Below, in pieces: positions 42,352 through 51,269 of a stretch of 64,000 nt of DNA; the stretch's first letter is position 1, and each line of letters begins with the position of its first letter. This stretch comes from Paenibacillus tundrae (GTDB lineage: Bacteria > Bacillota > Bacilli > Paenibacillales > Paenibacillaceae). The position numbers and the translations under genes are program-made. The stretch is taken from NCBI RefSeq assembly GCF_030812775.1, contig NZ_JAUSTI010000021.1, forward strand, positions 26,002 to 90,001, in the 5' to 3' direction. The notes below the pieces were generated by a model. It did not search any database. It was not told where the DNA came from and worked only from the letters and a program-made list of their open reading frames with translations.

Positions 42352-44283
42352 TTATAACATTGCGTTCTGAACGATTTTTTTATAATACCCAAGCGTGAAG
42401 AAAGCGAACAGGAAGTAGATGGAGGCATAAGCTCCCATCGAAATCATCGCAGGGATGGTATCGTCCGAAAGAGTTATGAAGTAACTTGCCTTGACTGCAT
42501 AGACCGAATGCATGATTCCAATGAACAGCGGTAGCAGGAACACCAGCATCTGCTTTCGCAAGATGCCTTTCATGATCATCTTTTCATCAAAACCAAGCTG
42601 ACGCAAAGTTCTAAAGCTCTGTTTTTCCTGCTCGGCTTCGCTCATCTGTTTAAAGTAGAGAATACTGCCGGTTGAAGCAAGAAAAGCAAGTCCCAGAAAG
42701 GCAGCTATAAAAATTAATAATCCGGATTGCTGAAGCAAACTTGTGTAGCGGGAATAAAAGTCTGCTGAATAATATTCGTCCGTATTATATTTCTGATAGA
42801 GAGTGGAGGCCAGCGCAAGTTCCTTGTTGTCCGGGACTAGAAATGTATCTATCTGAACCCGTTCAAAACCGTCCATATTGGACATCCTCTTCTCAATTTC
42901 CTCCAAGGTAGCTTCAGATACTAACATTTGTCTACCTGATATTCCGGCGTTCACGACATTCTCCAGCAATATTTCATTCAAGGGATAACTCTTGGTTTGT
43001 GTTTCTGAGCGCAGTTCAATCATAGTTGGGTAACGTTTGGTGAGATCAATATCATCATATGCGCTCAGAGCAGAAGCATTGTATTCTATTGCCTCGCCAT
43101 AGTCTGGTATAGAGACATCTCTGCCGGATTTCTGCAACTGTTCAGCCGAAAGCCATAATAGCATGCCTTCTCTAAACCCGGATTCAATTAGCGGATCCAG
43201 AACAACACCGTTAGTCCGGAACGTATTAATGGTATAGTGACTGTAATCAATCCCTTTGCTCTCCAGCTCGGCTGTAAACGCATCTGAATCCCACTGGTTA
43301 TTCTCAATTGCGAAATCATATGGATAATCTTTGCGGGTAACTTGCTCAACGGAGTAGTAGATAGAATAAGCCATGGTAACAAGTGTAAGGGTTAAAGCCG
43401 ACAGTACAGTAATTAATGTAAGTGAATTGGCATTTGCTTTCATGCGGTGCATCAGCGGAGCAAGCGACAGGCTGTTGTACAAGCCCAAATGTCCTTTTTT
43501 ACGTTTGCGGAACCAGTAGAGACACCATCTGATCGTCACCCTGAATAAGATATAGGTTCCGATTATTGTAGATGCCATTACCAGCAGCGCATTAAACACT
43601 AATTGTTCATCTACCATATGGCCTGATAACTGATACCCGTAGCCAATCAATATAACACCAAGTATAGCGATTATAGCCGTAAAAATAGAGGGCTGCTTGC
43701 TGATAAGATCAGGCTGCTTATCTGCCTGGAATAATCCGAGCAGGGTTCTGCGATTGATCATTACTATCATCTGAATAGAAGTAATAACGATGACGAGAAC
43801 AAATACTGCGGCCGTTTCTAACGCTGCCAGTACAGAAAAGTCTATCGAAGGCAGACCGTTCAAGTTGAGCAGATTCATTAAGATCAAGACAAACAGACGG
43901 GATACGAGTGCTCCGCAGATAATCCCTGTTATCAAAGCGCCCAAACCTAGCAAGATATTCTCAAGGAGCAAATAACGGATAATCCAACCCTTGGAAAGCC
44001 CTATGAGCTGATATAATCCAAATTCCCGACTGCGCCTTCGTAAGAATATACTGTTAGAGGAAACAGCAAAGATCCCTATGATTACCATGAGCAGGACTGC
44101 TGCAGACTGAAAGGCTGTAGTGAAGTTCACACTTGAATCTAGCATATTCTGTACCTGCTGATCATACTTGAGGGATGCAAAGATGAAGAACAGGCTCATG
44201 CTGAAAATCAGTGCGAAGAAATATAGATAGTAATGCTTCATATTTTGCCGCATGCTTCGGAATGCCAGATCAAATACCGTCAA
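42352..44283 (-). CDS. Bce-type ABC transporter permease (FtsX family)
   Basis: 643 residues with ten membrane segments and a large outer domain (about 310-520), the BceB/YxdM architecture that binds peptide antibiotics such as bacitracin or LL-37-type cationic peptides. 'NSIFLRRRSREFGLYQLIGLSKGWI' is the FtsX cytoplasmic motif. It overlaps the ATPase gene by 14 bases. It should both detoxify and signal to the kinase at 45195. Confidence 0.92.
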   Translation of the reverse strand: MTVFDLAFRSMRQNMKHYYLYFFALIFSMSLFFIFASLKYDQQVQNMLDSSVNFTTAFQSAAVLLMVIIGIFAVSSNSIFLRRRSREFGLYQLIGLSKGWIIRYLLLENILLGLGALITGIICGALVSRLFVLILMNLLNLNGLPSIDFSVLAALETAAVFVLVIVITSIQMIVMINRRTLLGLFQADKQPDLISKQPSIFTAIIAILGVILIGYGYQLSGHMVDEQLVFNALLVMASTIIGTYILFRVTIRWCLYWFRKRKKGHLGLYNSLSLAPLMHRMKANANSLTLITVLSALTLTLVTMAYSIYYSVEQVTRKDYPYDFAIENNQWDSDAFTAELESKGIDYSHYTINTFRTNGVVLDPLIESGFREGMLLWLSAEQLQKSGRDVSIPDYGEAIEYNASALSAYDDIDLTKRYPTMIELRSETQTKSYPLNEILLENVVNAGISGRQMLVSEATLEEIEKRMSNMDGFERVQIDTFLVPDNKELALASTLYQKYNTDEYYSADFYSRYTSLLQQSGLLIFIAAFLGLAFLASTGSILYFKQMSEAEQEKQSFRTLRQLGFDEKMIMKGILRKQMLVFLLPLFIGIMHSVYAVKASYFITLSDDTIPAMISMGAYASIYFLFAFFTLGYYKKIVQNAML

Positions 44284-45055
44284 TATTATCGCCCCCTAGT
44301 ACAGCCTGCACATCAATGATTTCCTTAAAAAACGACTGTCTGGATTTCTCCCCCCGGTACAGTTCGGAGTAAATTTTCCCGTCTTTTAGAAAGACCACGC
44401 GGTTACAATAGCTGGATGCGACCGGATCGTGTGTGACCATGATAATCGTGACCTCTCTAGTCCGGTTCACCTCATCCATTACGGACAACAACGATGACGC
44501 AGATTTGGAGTCTAGGGCCCCCGTCGGTTCGTCTGCAAAGATGATAGAAGGCTGATGGATCAAAGCCCTTCCGGCTGCAGTACGCTGTTTTTGCCCTCCT
44601 GATATTTCGAATGGGTATTTCTCCGACAATTCCCGAATGCCCAGTACGTCTGCAATCGCTGCAAATTCTCTCTCCGCCTGCTTCTTACTTAGCTTGGTAA
44701 GTGATATAGGCAGAAGGATATTTTCCTTTACCGTCAACGTATCAAGAAGATTGTAATCCTGGAAGATGAAGCCAAGCTTGTTACGGCGGAACGCGGAAAG
44801 GGCGGCGTTTGTCATGGCGCATATATCTTCATTATCAATTAATATTGTACCGTCGGTTGTTCGGTCAATTGTCGCAAGTACATTCAGCAGAGTGGTTTTA
44901 CCGGAACCAGAGGGACCCATGATGCCGACGAACTCTTTACGCAGAACGCGTAAATCAATGCCTTTCAAAACATGTTGGGTACTGCCCCTCGAGCCATACG
45001 CTTTATGAACATTACGGGCGTGCAATACGGTATCTTGTTCATTTATCTCATTCAT
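44270..45055 (-). CDS. Bce-type ABC transporter ATPase
   Basis: 261 residues: Walker A 'GPSGSGKTT', signature 'ISGGQKQR', Walker B 'IIFADEPTGALD', H-loop 'VTHD', of the LolD/MacB-like family used by BceA/YxdL. A GGGAGG ribosome site lies upstream. Transcribed from the region with the direct and inverted GACGA repeats. Confidence 0.93.
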   Translation of the reverse strand: MNEINEQDTVLHARNVHKAYGSRGSTQHVLKGIDLRVLRKEFVGIMGPSGSGKTTLLNVLATIDRTTDGTILIDNEDICAMTNAALSAFRRNKLGFIFQDYNLLDTLTVKENILLPISLTKLSKKQAEREFAAIADVLGIRELSEKYPFEISGGQKQRTAAGRALIHQPSIIFADEPTGALDSKSASSLLSVMDEVNRTREVTIIMVTHDPVASSYCNRVVFLKDGKIYSELYRGEKSRQSFFKEIIDVQAVLGGDNIDGI

Positions 45056-45119
45056 GATGAACCTCCCATATGTGGTTATAGGTTAAGTTTACGTGCAAAT
45101 ATCCATGGTGTCGCACGCT

Positions 45120-45160
45120 TTGGGTGACGAGTTGAAGCGGAAGGTGACGAATTCGTCAGG
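45120..45160 (-). promoter_or_regulatory. Probable response-regulator binding region of the Bce module
   Basis: GGTGACGA occurs at 45123-45130 and 45143-45150, exactly 20 bp apart, and the second copy is part of a perfect palindrome TGACGAATTCGTCA (45145-45158). It lies between the ATPase gene and the kinase gene, where BceR/YxdJ-type regulators bind. Confidence 0.6.
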
Positions 45161-45164
45161 TTAA

Positions 45165-45194
45165 CAAAAAAACAACCAAGTTAACCTTGGCTGT
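45165..45194 (-). terminator. Terminator of the regulator-kinase operon
   Basis: On the minus strand AACAGCCAAG pairs with CTTGGTTGTT around GTTAA, then seven T. So the regulator/kinase and transporter units are transcribed separately. Confidence 0.88.
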
Positions 45195-46238
45195 TCATAA
45201 CGGGATATGGGTCGTTTGTCCTCTTCTAACGGTCTCAAATGCATTAGAATCTGTAAAAGTCAACCGCATTGTTGTACCTTGCGGCTGGCTGGAGTGGACT
45301 TGAAGTTTAATTCCTATCTTAGCTGCAACGGACTGGGCAAGATAGAGGCCGAGTCCAGTAGCGGCATTATGAATCCTTCCATTCCCACCGGTAAAACCTT
45401 TATCAAATATACGCGGCAAGTCATGGGGCTGAATACCCGGGCCCTCATCCATTATGTCGAGATAGACATTCTCATGTTCCGTAACAGCTGTTCTGAACGT
45501 GAGTGACCTATCGGAAGGACTATATTTTATGGCATTGGTCAGGATCTGTCTGATGATGAATCGGCACCATTTACGGTCTGTAACAACAGCGGCATCATTG
45601 CCTTCAATATTGACTGCCAGATTTTTCTCCATACACCAGGGAGCCAATTCCTGGATTTCTTCTATGGCGAGACGTTGTACAGACAGCCTTTCAAGGACGT
45701 AGTCCGCTTCAAGAGCAGGAAGACGTGTCATATACAGCTGCCGTTCAACAAGCAGATGAATCCGCAGCCACTCTGTTTCAATTTTACTTATATCCGGGTT
45801 ACTTTGCGTGTCCATGATCAATTTCATAGCGGTAAGAGGAGTCTTGATTTCATGAATCCAGGAGGCAGTAAAATCATTTTCAATCAGTTGAGCCTCTTTC
45901 ACTTGAGAGAGCAATTGTTTGAAATGGGATGAGGCCTCTCTTAATACATTGTCCGTTATCTTATCTAATTCATTGTCAGGGTGGGGAAGACTCTCAAACC
46001 AGTTAGTTTGCATGTCTTTCTGTAGTTTAGAAACTGCTTCCAGATATCTGGTTTCTTTCCTGTACCGCCAAATGAAAAATACAATAAACACAATCATATA
46101 AAGCGCATTTAAATATATGAAAGAGGGGGGTGTAACACTTACTCCCTGATCGAAAATAATAAGCAGATCAGTCAGACCAAGCAAGCTAATAGACAGCAGA
46201 ATCCAGCTTTTTTTTGAACTAACGTAACGTAATAACAT
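45195..46238 (-). CDS. Intramembrane-sensing histidine kinase (BceS/YxdK-like)
   Basis: 347 residues, two N-terminal helices with almost no outer loop, as in BceS. Phospho-His in 'WIHEIKTPLTAMKL' (about residue 130); ATP lid 'ATGLGLYLAQ'. Such kinases do not see the drug alone but follow the activity of their partner BceAB-type transporter, here encoded downstream. The start sits 16 bases after the regulator gene. Confidence 0.92.
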   Translation of the reverse strand: MLLRYVSSKKSWILLSISLLGLTDLLIIFDQGVSVTPPSFIYLNALYMIVFIVFFIWRYRKETRYLEAVSKLQKDMQTNWFESLPHPDNELDKITDNVLREASSHFKQLLSQVKEAQLIENDFTASWIHEIKTPLTAMKLIMDTQSNPDISKIETEWLRIHLLVERQLYMTRLPALEADYVLERLSVQRLAIEEIQELAPWCMEKNLAVNIEGNDAAVVTDRKWCRFIIRQILTNAIKYSPSDRSLTFRTAVTEHENVYLDIMDEGPGIQPHDLPRIFDKGFTGGNGRIHNAATGLGLYLAQSVAAKIGIKLQVHSSQPQGTTMRLTFTDSNAFETVRRGQTTHIPL

Positions 46239-46253
46239 ATCATGTATTTCCTC

Positions 46254-46937
46254 CTATAAAGTCACTGCCATATAACCCATTCCTTTCTTTGTCACAATAG
46301 CGTCTGAAAGTCCAAGCGGGTCTAACTTCTGTCGCAAACGAGTGATATTGGTTGTAAGTGTATTATCGTTTACAAACTGTTCATCCTCCCATAGCTTACG
46401 AATCAGATCATGACGTGAAATGACGGAATTGTTGGACTTCACCAGCGAAATCAGCAAGAATAATTCATTTTTGGTCAAGTCTGCTTCCTCGGCTGATTTT
46501 CGGATAACCCCTCGCTTTAAATCAATTAAAGCACCGTTCCATTCGAGTGTATCTGCCTGGGTTTCCCCATAAGCATACGTCCGTCGAAGAACCGCTTGAA
46601 TCTTGGCATACAGTACATTCGTATGAAAAGGCTTCTGGATAAAATCATCCGCACCCATATTAAGCGCCATAACCATATCTAACGGGTGATCGCGGGAGGA
46701 TAAGAAAATGATAGGTATTTCGGATACAGAACGAATTTCCCTACACCAATGAAAACCGTCAAATTTAGGCAGCGTAATATCCATAATTACCAGATGAGGC
46801 TGTTGATCAAGAAACGAACGCATAACTTCATTGAAATCATCCGGTTTCGTAACCCGAAACGCCCATGCTTCTAGCCCCTTTTGTAGCGCTTCAAATAATG
46901 CCTGATCATCTTCAACTATAAATATATTAAATTCCAT
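46254..46937 (-). CDS. Response regulator (BceR/YxdJ-like)
   Basis: 227 residues: acidic residues 'VEDDQ', phospho-Asp in 'LVIMDITLPKFDG', 'QKPFHTNVLYAKI', and an OmpR winged helix with 'DLTKNELFLLISLVKS' and 'DNTLTTNITRLRQKL'. First gene of the regulator-kinase operon. It should activate the ABC genes via the repeats at 45120-45160. Confidence 0.93.
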   Translation of the reverse strand: MEFNIFIVEDDQALFEALQKGLEAWAFRVTKPDDFNEVMRSFLDQQPHLVIMDITLPKFDGFHWCREIRSVSEIPIIFLSSRDHPLDMVMALNMGADDFIQKPFHTNVLYAKIQAVLRRTYAYGETQADTLEWNGALIDLKRGVIRKSAEEADLTKNELFLLISLVKSNNSVISRHDLIRKLWEDEQFVNDNTLTTNITRLRQKLDPLGLSDAIVTKKGMGYMAVTL

Positions 46938-47178
46938 AGATTGAACGTTCTCCCTTTAGTAATGTATATAATTCATACTACTACATTATATGTGTGGAGT
47001 GGAGTAAGAAGGAAATTGTTGGTGCCTTGGTTCTTGGACAAACGGCAGTACAAGCTGAATGGGTTCATCTGCTCGCGCGGTTTGTTTTTTTGCTGTGCAT
47101 ACATCATGATTCTCGTGGTAATTATAACCTTTACAAGCGTCACCAACACAGTTAATCCACAGGAATGGAGCATCCAAC

Positions 47179-48036
47179 ATGCCAGAATGGTTAGAGGTCA
47201 CATTTCGAACGTTATCTGCAGTAACAGTTCTCTTTTTCATCACGAAAATTTTAGGTAAACGCCAAATTTCTGAATTATCTTTATTTGAATATATTACTGG
47301 GATTACCCTAGGTAACTTGGTGGGGTATATTTCGTTGGATACAGATACGAAGTGGTATTTAGGTTTCCTTGCGGTATTTGTATGGGTTGCCGTGTCTGCA
47401 GGTGCGGAGTACTTAACAATGAAAAGTAAAAAGTTTCGAGATATTGTGGACGGGAAATCAACAATTCTTATTGAAAATGGAGCAGTGAACGAAAAAGCGT
47501 TAGCGAAAGAACGCTTGACGATTGATGAATTTCTGGAGCAGCTTCGTAAAAAAGATGTATTTCGAGTTGCTGATGTGGAGTTTGCCGTAATGGAACAGAG
47601 TGGAGATATCAGTGTCATGTTAAAAAATGAGTACCAACCCCTTACAGCCAATGCGTTAGGCTATCATATTTCTTCTGACCAGGAACCAAGAACGATCATC
47701 ATGGATGGGCATATCTTGCCAGATACTTTACAAGTAACAGGATATAATGAAGATTGGGTACAAAAAGAGCTGCGCAAACTTGGTTTGAATTTGGGAGAAG
47801 TTTTCATTGGTCAGGTGGATAGCAAGGGTGAACTTACAATACAGACGGGTGCAGATTCGTTACCTAAACCGGCAAATTCCAATCCAAAGGATCAAATAAC
47901 GGAATTAGTTCAAAGACTACAGGACGATTTAATGATGAAAAAACAACTTGCAACCAACGATAAGGATCGTCTCAAATATCAGGAAGCACTAGACCAATTT
48001 CAAACGGCAATGCATGCTTATCAGAAACAAAAATAA
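47179..48036 (+). CDS. DUF421 / YetF-like membrane protein
   Basis: 285 residues; three N-terminal membrane helices ('TLSAVTVLFFITKILGKRQISELSLFEYITGITLGNL', where 'GKRQ.SELS.F.Y..GI..GN' is the DUF421 hallmark) and a cytoplasmic alpha/beta domain with 'KGKSTILIENG'-type and 'ADVEFAVMEQSGDISVM' motifs, plus a charged C-terminal helix. Function poorly known; YetF relatives associate with spore germination or membrane stress. The 240 bases upstream show no gene. Confidence 0.9.
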   Translation: MPEWLEVTFRTLSAVTVLFFITKILGKRQISELSLFEYITGITLGNLVGYISLDTDTKWYLGFLAVFVWVAVSAGAEYLTMKSKKFRDIVDGKSTILIENGAVNEKALAKERLTIDEFLEQLRKKDVFRVADVEFAVMEQSGDISVMLKNEYQPLTANALGYHISSDQEPRTIIMDGHILPDTLQVTGYNEDWVQKELRKLGLNLGEVFIGQVDSKGELTIQTGADSLPKPANSNPKDQITELVQRLQDDLMMKKQLATNDKDRLKYQEALDQFQTAMHAYQKQK

Positions 48037-48150
48037 TTACACCTTATTTCGATGAAGTCGAATAGATGGATGAATTAGCTTTCGTGATCAATTCGTAATA
48101 GATGCCTTACGCCGAACTTAATATCAGCAGATTATTCTGGGGGTATGAAG

Positions 48151-48498
48151 ATGAGAAGAACACTAAGTTTAATTTCGGTTGTAGTATTGCTATCGTATGT
48201 ACTCGTTGGATGCGGGACTGCTCCTGATCATGAGAACATGAATACCAATAATGAGCCAATTCAAAATGAAGTGAAGGCAAAAGAAGATTTTGAAGCAGTC
48301 ATTCTGGCAAAAGATCAATCAACGATAACGATAGCTGTGACCACGAGTGATCATGCTGAGCAACAGTATATACTTGTTACTTCGGGCATCAATTATCACG
48401 CTGAAGTTGGTGACGAAGTAAGGGTATGGACAACAGGTATGTATGAAGAGAGCAACCCCATACAAGGGGTAGCAACCAAAGTTGAACGAGTGAAATAA
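48151..48498 (+). CDS. DUF3221 lipoprotein
   Basis: 115 residues; lipoprotein signal ends 'SYVLVGC'. The rest matches DUF3221: 'DFEAVILAKDQSTITIAV', 'EVGDEVRVWTTGMYEESNPIQGVATKV'. Function unknown. ATG at 48151 lies 7 bases from GGGG; ATG 48145 is too near. Confidence 0.82.
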   Translation: MRRTLSLISVVVLLSYVLVGCGTAPDHENMNTNNEPIQNEVKAKEDFEAVILAKDQSTITIAVTTSDHAEQQYILVTSGINYHAEVGDEVRVWTTGMYEESNPIQGVATKVERVK

Positions 48499-48502
48499 AA
48501 CG

Positions 48503-48541
48503 TAAAAAGAGCCGCTAATCCTATGATTAGCGGTCTTTTTT
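48503..48541 (+). terminator. Terminator
   Basis: CCGCTAATC pairs with GATTAGCGG around CTAT, flanked by AAAAAGAG and CTTTTTT. Confidence 0.92.
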
Positions 48542-48638
48542 ACATCCAGTGTTATCCCAGCCCTGCTGTACAAACAAGTCAATAGCTCTAAAGGGTAATT
48601 TAGATCATTTTCATAGATTAGTTGAAAAGAGGTGACTG

Positions 48639-48702
48639 TTCCTTGACTATTTCATGTCAAGGAAGTGACTGCAATTGTGTCATTCACAATTGTAGATATA
48701 AT
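48639..48702 (+). promoter_or_regulatory. Promoter and palindromes of the cyd operon
   Basis: TTCCTTGAC / GTCAAGGAA (48639-48664, 8-base gap) and CAATTGTG / CACAATTG (48672-48692, 5-base gap), then TATAAT (48697-48702). The second palindrome covers the expected -35, so a repressor there is likely. It resembles but does not exactly fit Rex (TTGTGA-n6-TCACAA) or Fnr spacing. GTGACTG is repeated beside both arms of the first palindrome. Confidence 0.65.
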
Positions 48703-48876
48703 AATTTTTATATATCGGGATGGGATGTATAGGACTGCGAGAGTAGGATAATTTAAGCATTAGTCATGTTGATGATCTCGGAATGCATCCTTGTATCCTG
48801 ATATGTGAAATTTTTCTCGTACTATTTCTGTGTATTGAATTCTTAAATGAAAAGTGAAAACGGAGGTGACAGAGGT

Positions 48877-50241
48877 ATGGAGTTAGATACGGTATTATGG
48901 AGCAGATTGGTGACAGGCTTAACGCTCGGGTTTCACGTGATCTTTGCGACACTTGGTGTAGGTGTGCCTCTAATGATTGCTATTGCAGAGTTTATTGGCA
49001 TTCGGAAGAAGGATAACCATTACATACTAATGGCGAAAAGGTGGTCACGAGGGTTTGTCATTTCCGTGGCGGTGGGTGTCGTGACAGGCACGGCGATATC
49101 TCTACAGCTTGCCTTGGTATGGCCGAATTTTATGAAGTTAGCCGGGAATGTCATTGCATTACCGCTATTTATGGAAGTGTTCGCGTTCTTCTTCGAAGCG
49201 GTTTTCCTAGGCATTTATCTGTATACATGGGACCGATTCAAGAACCCGTATATTCACTGGTTGCTAACTATTCCGGTTGTGGCCGGAGCGGGAATGTCGG
49301 CTGTTTTTATTACAACGGTGAACGGCTTCATGAACCAACCTGAAGGATTTGTCATGGAGGCAGGCCAGTTCATCGCGGTTAACCCTGTGCAAGCGATGCT
49401 GAATACAGCAACATTCTCCAAGGTATTCCATGTGCTGAGCTCAGCCTACTTAACGGGTGCGGCTCTGCTGGCCGGGATTGCTGCCCTTGCCATGCTGAGA
49501 AAAGGTGTCTCTGCTTACCACAAGAAAGGCTTGAATCTGATGATGGCTGTTGTTTTAGTATTCAGCTTGCTGAACTCACTCGCTGGAGATGTATCTGCCA
49601 AGTTTCTGGCTGAACATCAGCCTGAGAAGCTTGCAGCAGCAGAATGGCATTTTGAGACAGAGAGCGGCGCAGATTTAATTTTACTCGGCTGGCTGAATGC
49701 GGAACATGAGATTATAGGTGCTCTTCATTTGCCCAAATTGCTCAGCTTTCTCGCCTTTGGAGACTTTAATGCCGAAGTGTCGGGGTTGAATGAATTTCCA
49801 CCGGATGAACATCCGCCACTGCTGGTGCACTATTTATTCGATCTAATGGCCGGAATTGGATTCGCCCTGCTTGCGATCTCCAGTCTATATTTCCTGTTGG
49901 TGTTCTGGAAGAAGCGTAATCAGTTCAACCAATGGATGCTTCGCCTCGTTGCGCTGAGTGCTCCGCTTGCTTTTCTTGCCGTTGAGATGGGCTGGTTCTA
50001 TGCAGAGGTGGGACGACAGCCTTGGATCATTCGAGGGTATATGCGGGTGGAAGAAGCGGCTACTACATCCCCAAGTGTGAGAATATTATTTTTCGTGTTC
50101 CTACTGTTGTACATCGTGCTTGGCGTTATATGTGCTCTTGTATTAAGACGTTTGTTCAACAACAATCCTGCTGAGGTTGAGATGGAAAAATGGCTGAAGG
50201 CGAAACAGGATCAATCCGAGGACAAAGGAGGGCATGCCTGA
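48877..50241 (+). CDS. cydA: Cytochrome bd oxidase subunit I
   Basis: 454 residues, about nine helices. Family-defining start 'MELDTVLWSRLVTGLTLGFHVIFATLGVG' carries the haem b595 His; 'EFIGIRKKD', 'EAVFLGIYLYTWDRF' and 'PLAFLAVEMGWFYAEVGRQPWIIRG' are CydA motifs. The Q-loop is short, as in YthA and cyanide-insensitive types. Oxidises quinol and reduces O2 at high affinity. GGAGGTGACAGAGGT precedes ATG 48877. First gene of cydABDC. Confidence 0.95.
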   Translation: MELDTVLWSRLVTGLTLGFHVIFATLGVGVPLMIAIAEFIGIRKKDNHYILMAKRWSRGFVISVAVGVVTGTAISLQLALVWPNFMKLAGNVIALPLFMEVFAFFFEAVFLGIYLYTWDRFKNPYIHWLLTIPVVAGAGMSAVFITTVNGFMNQPEGFVMEAGQFIAVNPVQAMLNTATFSKVFHVLSSAYLTGAALLAGIAALAMLRKGVSAYHKKGLNLMMAVVLVFSLLNSLAGDVSAKFLAEHQPEKLAAAEWHFETESGADLILLGWLNAEHEIIGALHLPKLLSFLAFGDFNAEVSGLNEFPPDEHPPLLVHYLFDLMAGIGFALLAISSLYFLLVFWKKRNQFNQWMLRLVALSAPLAFLAVEMGWFYAEVGRQPWIIRGYMRVEEAATTSPSVRILFFVFLLLYIVLGVICALVLRRLFNNNPAEVEMEKWLKAKQDQSEDKGGHA

Positions 50242-51254
50242 TGAGTTATGAATTAATCGGAATATCGGTACTCTGGCTGTTCTTGTATGGCTATCTCATC
50301 GTAGCTTCTATTGATTTCGGCGCAGGATTTTTTGCCTTCTATGCTCGTTTGACGAAGCAGGATCACCTGATTAATCGTCTGATCTCCCGTTATCTATCGC
50401 CGGTCTGGGAGATTACCAATGTGTTTTTTGTATTTTTCTACATCGGTATTGTTGGGTTTTTCCCGGACACAGCCTCATATTATGGCGCAGCCTTAATCGT
50501 GCCAGGAAGTATTGCCGTCATACTGCTTGCCATTCGTGGCTCGTTCTATGCTTTTGAGAATTATGGTTCCAAAAATAATATCGTGTACCTATTCTTATAC
50601 GGAGCTACAGGTTTGCTAATTCCTGCATCGCTGTCCGTGGCACTGACACTGTCGGAAGGCGGATTTATCCTGAAACAGGGCGAGACCGTTACACTGGACT
50701 ATTGGGCGCTGTTTACCAACCCGTTATCGTGGAGTATCGTTGGACTGGCAATTGTCTCTGTCCTATTTATCAGCGGATCGTTTCTAACCTTTTATGCATC
50801 ACGGGCAGAGGATCAGGGGGCACTTAAGTTGATGCGGAACTATGCTTTGTTTTGGAGTACACCGACCATCATTCTCGCACTGACTGCATTTATATATTTG
50901 GGCCAACACAATGAGCGCCATTTTCAAAATATGATGGATCTGTGGTGGTTGCTTGCACTTTCCGTTGCTTTCTTCATGATTGCCATGTGGCTGCTGTATA
51001 ACGGACGTAGATATGGACTTGCATTTATTAGCATCATGCTTCAATTTTTCTGTGCCTTTTTTGCTTACGGGATTGGTCAATATCCTTATATTCTTGATCC
51101 CTATATCACGATTCAGAGTAGCGCGACATCACCAGCCATGGGCTTCGCACTTGTCGTTGTATTTATCGGAGGGCTGTGCTTGCTGATTCCATCTCTTATT
51201 CTGGTCTTCAAGCTGTTCCTGTTCGATGCGGATTACGTCAAAGGGAAAAAATAA
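50241..51254 (+). CDS. cydB: Cytochrome bd oxidase subunit II
   Basis: 337 residues, about eight helices; 'IVASIDFGAGFFAFYAR' and 'YLSPVWEITNVFFVFFY' are CydB motifs. ATG shares one base with the cydA stop and has AAAGGAGG upstream. It forms the membrane heterodimer with CydA. Confidence 0.94.
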   Translation: MSYELIGISVLWLFLYGYLIVASIDFGAGFFAFYARLTKQDHLINRLISRYLSPVWEITNVFFVFFYIGIVGFFPDTASYYGAALIVPGSIAVILLAIRGSFYAFENYGSKNNIVYLFLYGATGLLIPASLSVALTLSEGGFILKQGETVTLDYWALFTNPLSWSIVGLAIVSVLFISGSFLTFYASRAEDQGALKLMRNYALFWSTPTIILALTAFIYLGQHNERHFQNMMDLWWLLALSVAFFMIAMWLLYNGRRYGLAFISIMLQFFCAFFAYGIGQYPYILDPYITIQSSATSPAMGFALVVVFIGGLCLLIPSLILVFKLFLFDADYVKGKK

Positions 51255-51269
51255 AAGGAGGAGCGCACG

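Noticed and set aside
46941..47258. 105-residue frame between the response regulator and the YetF-like gene
   Set aside because: No ribosome site, overlaps the start of the real DUF421 gene in another frame, Cys/His-rich tail typical of a shadow frame.
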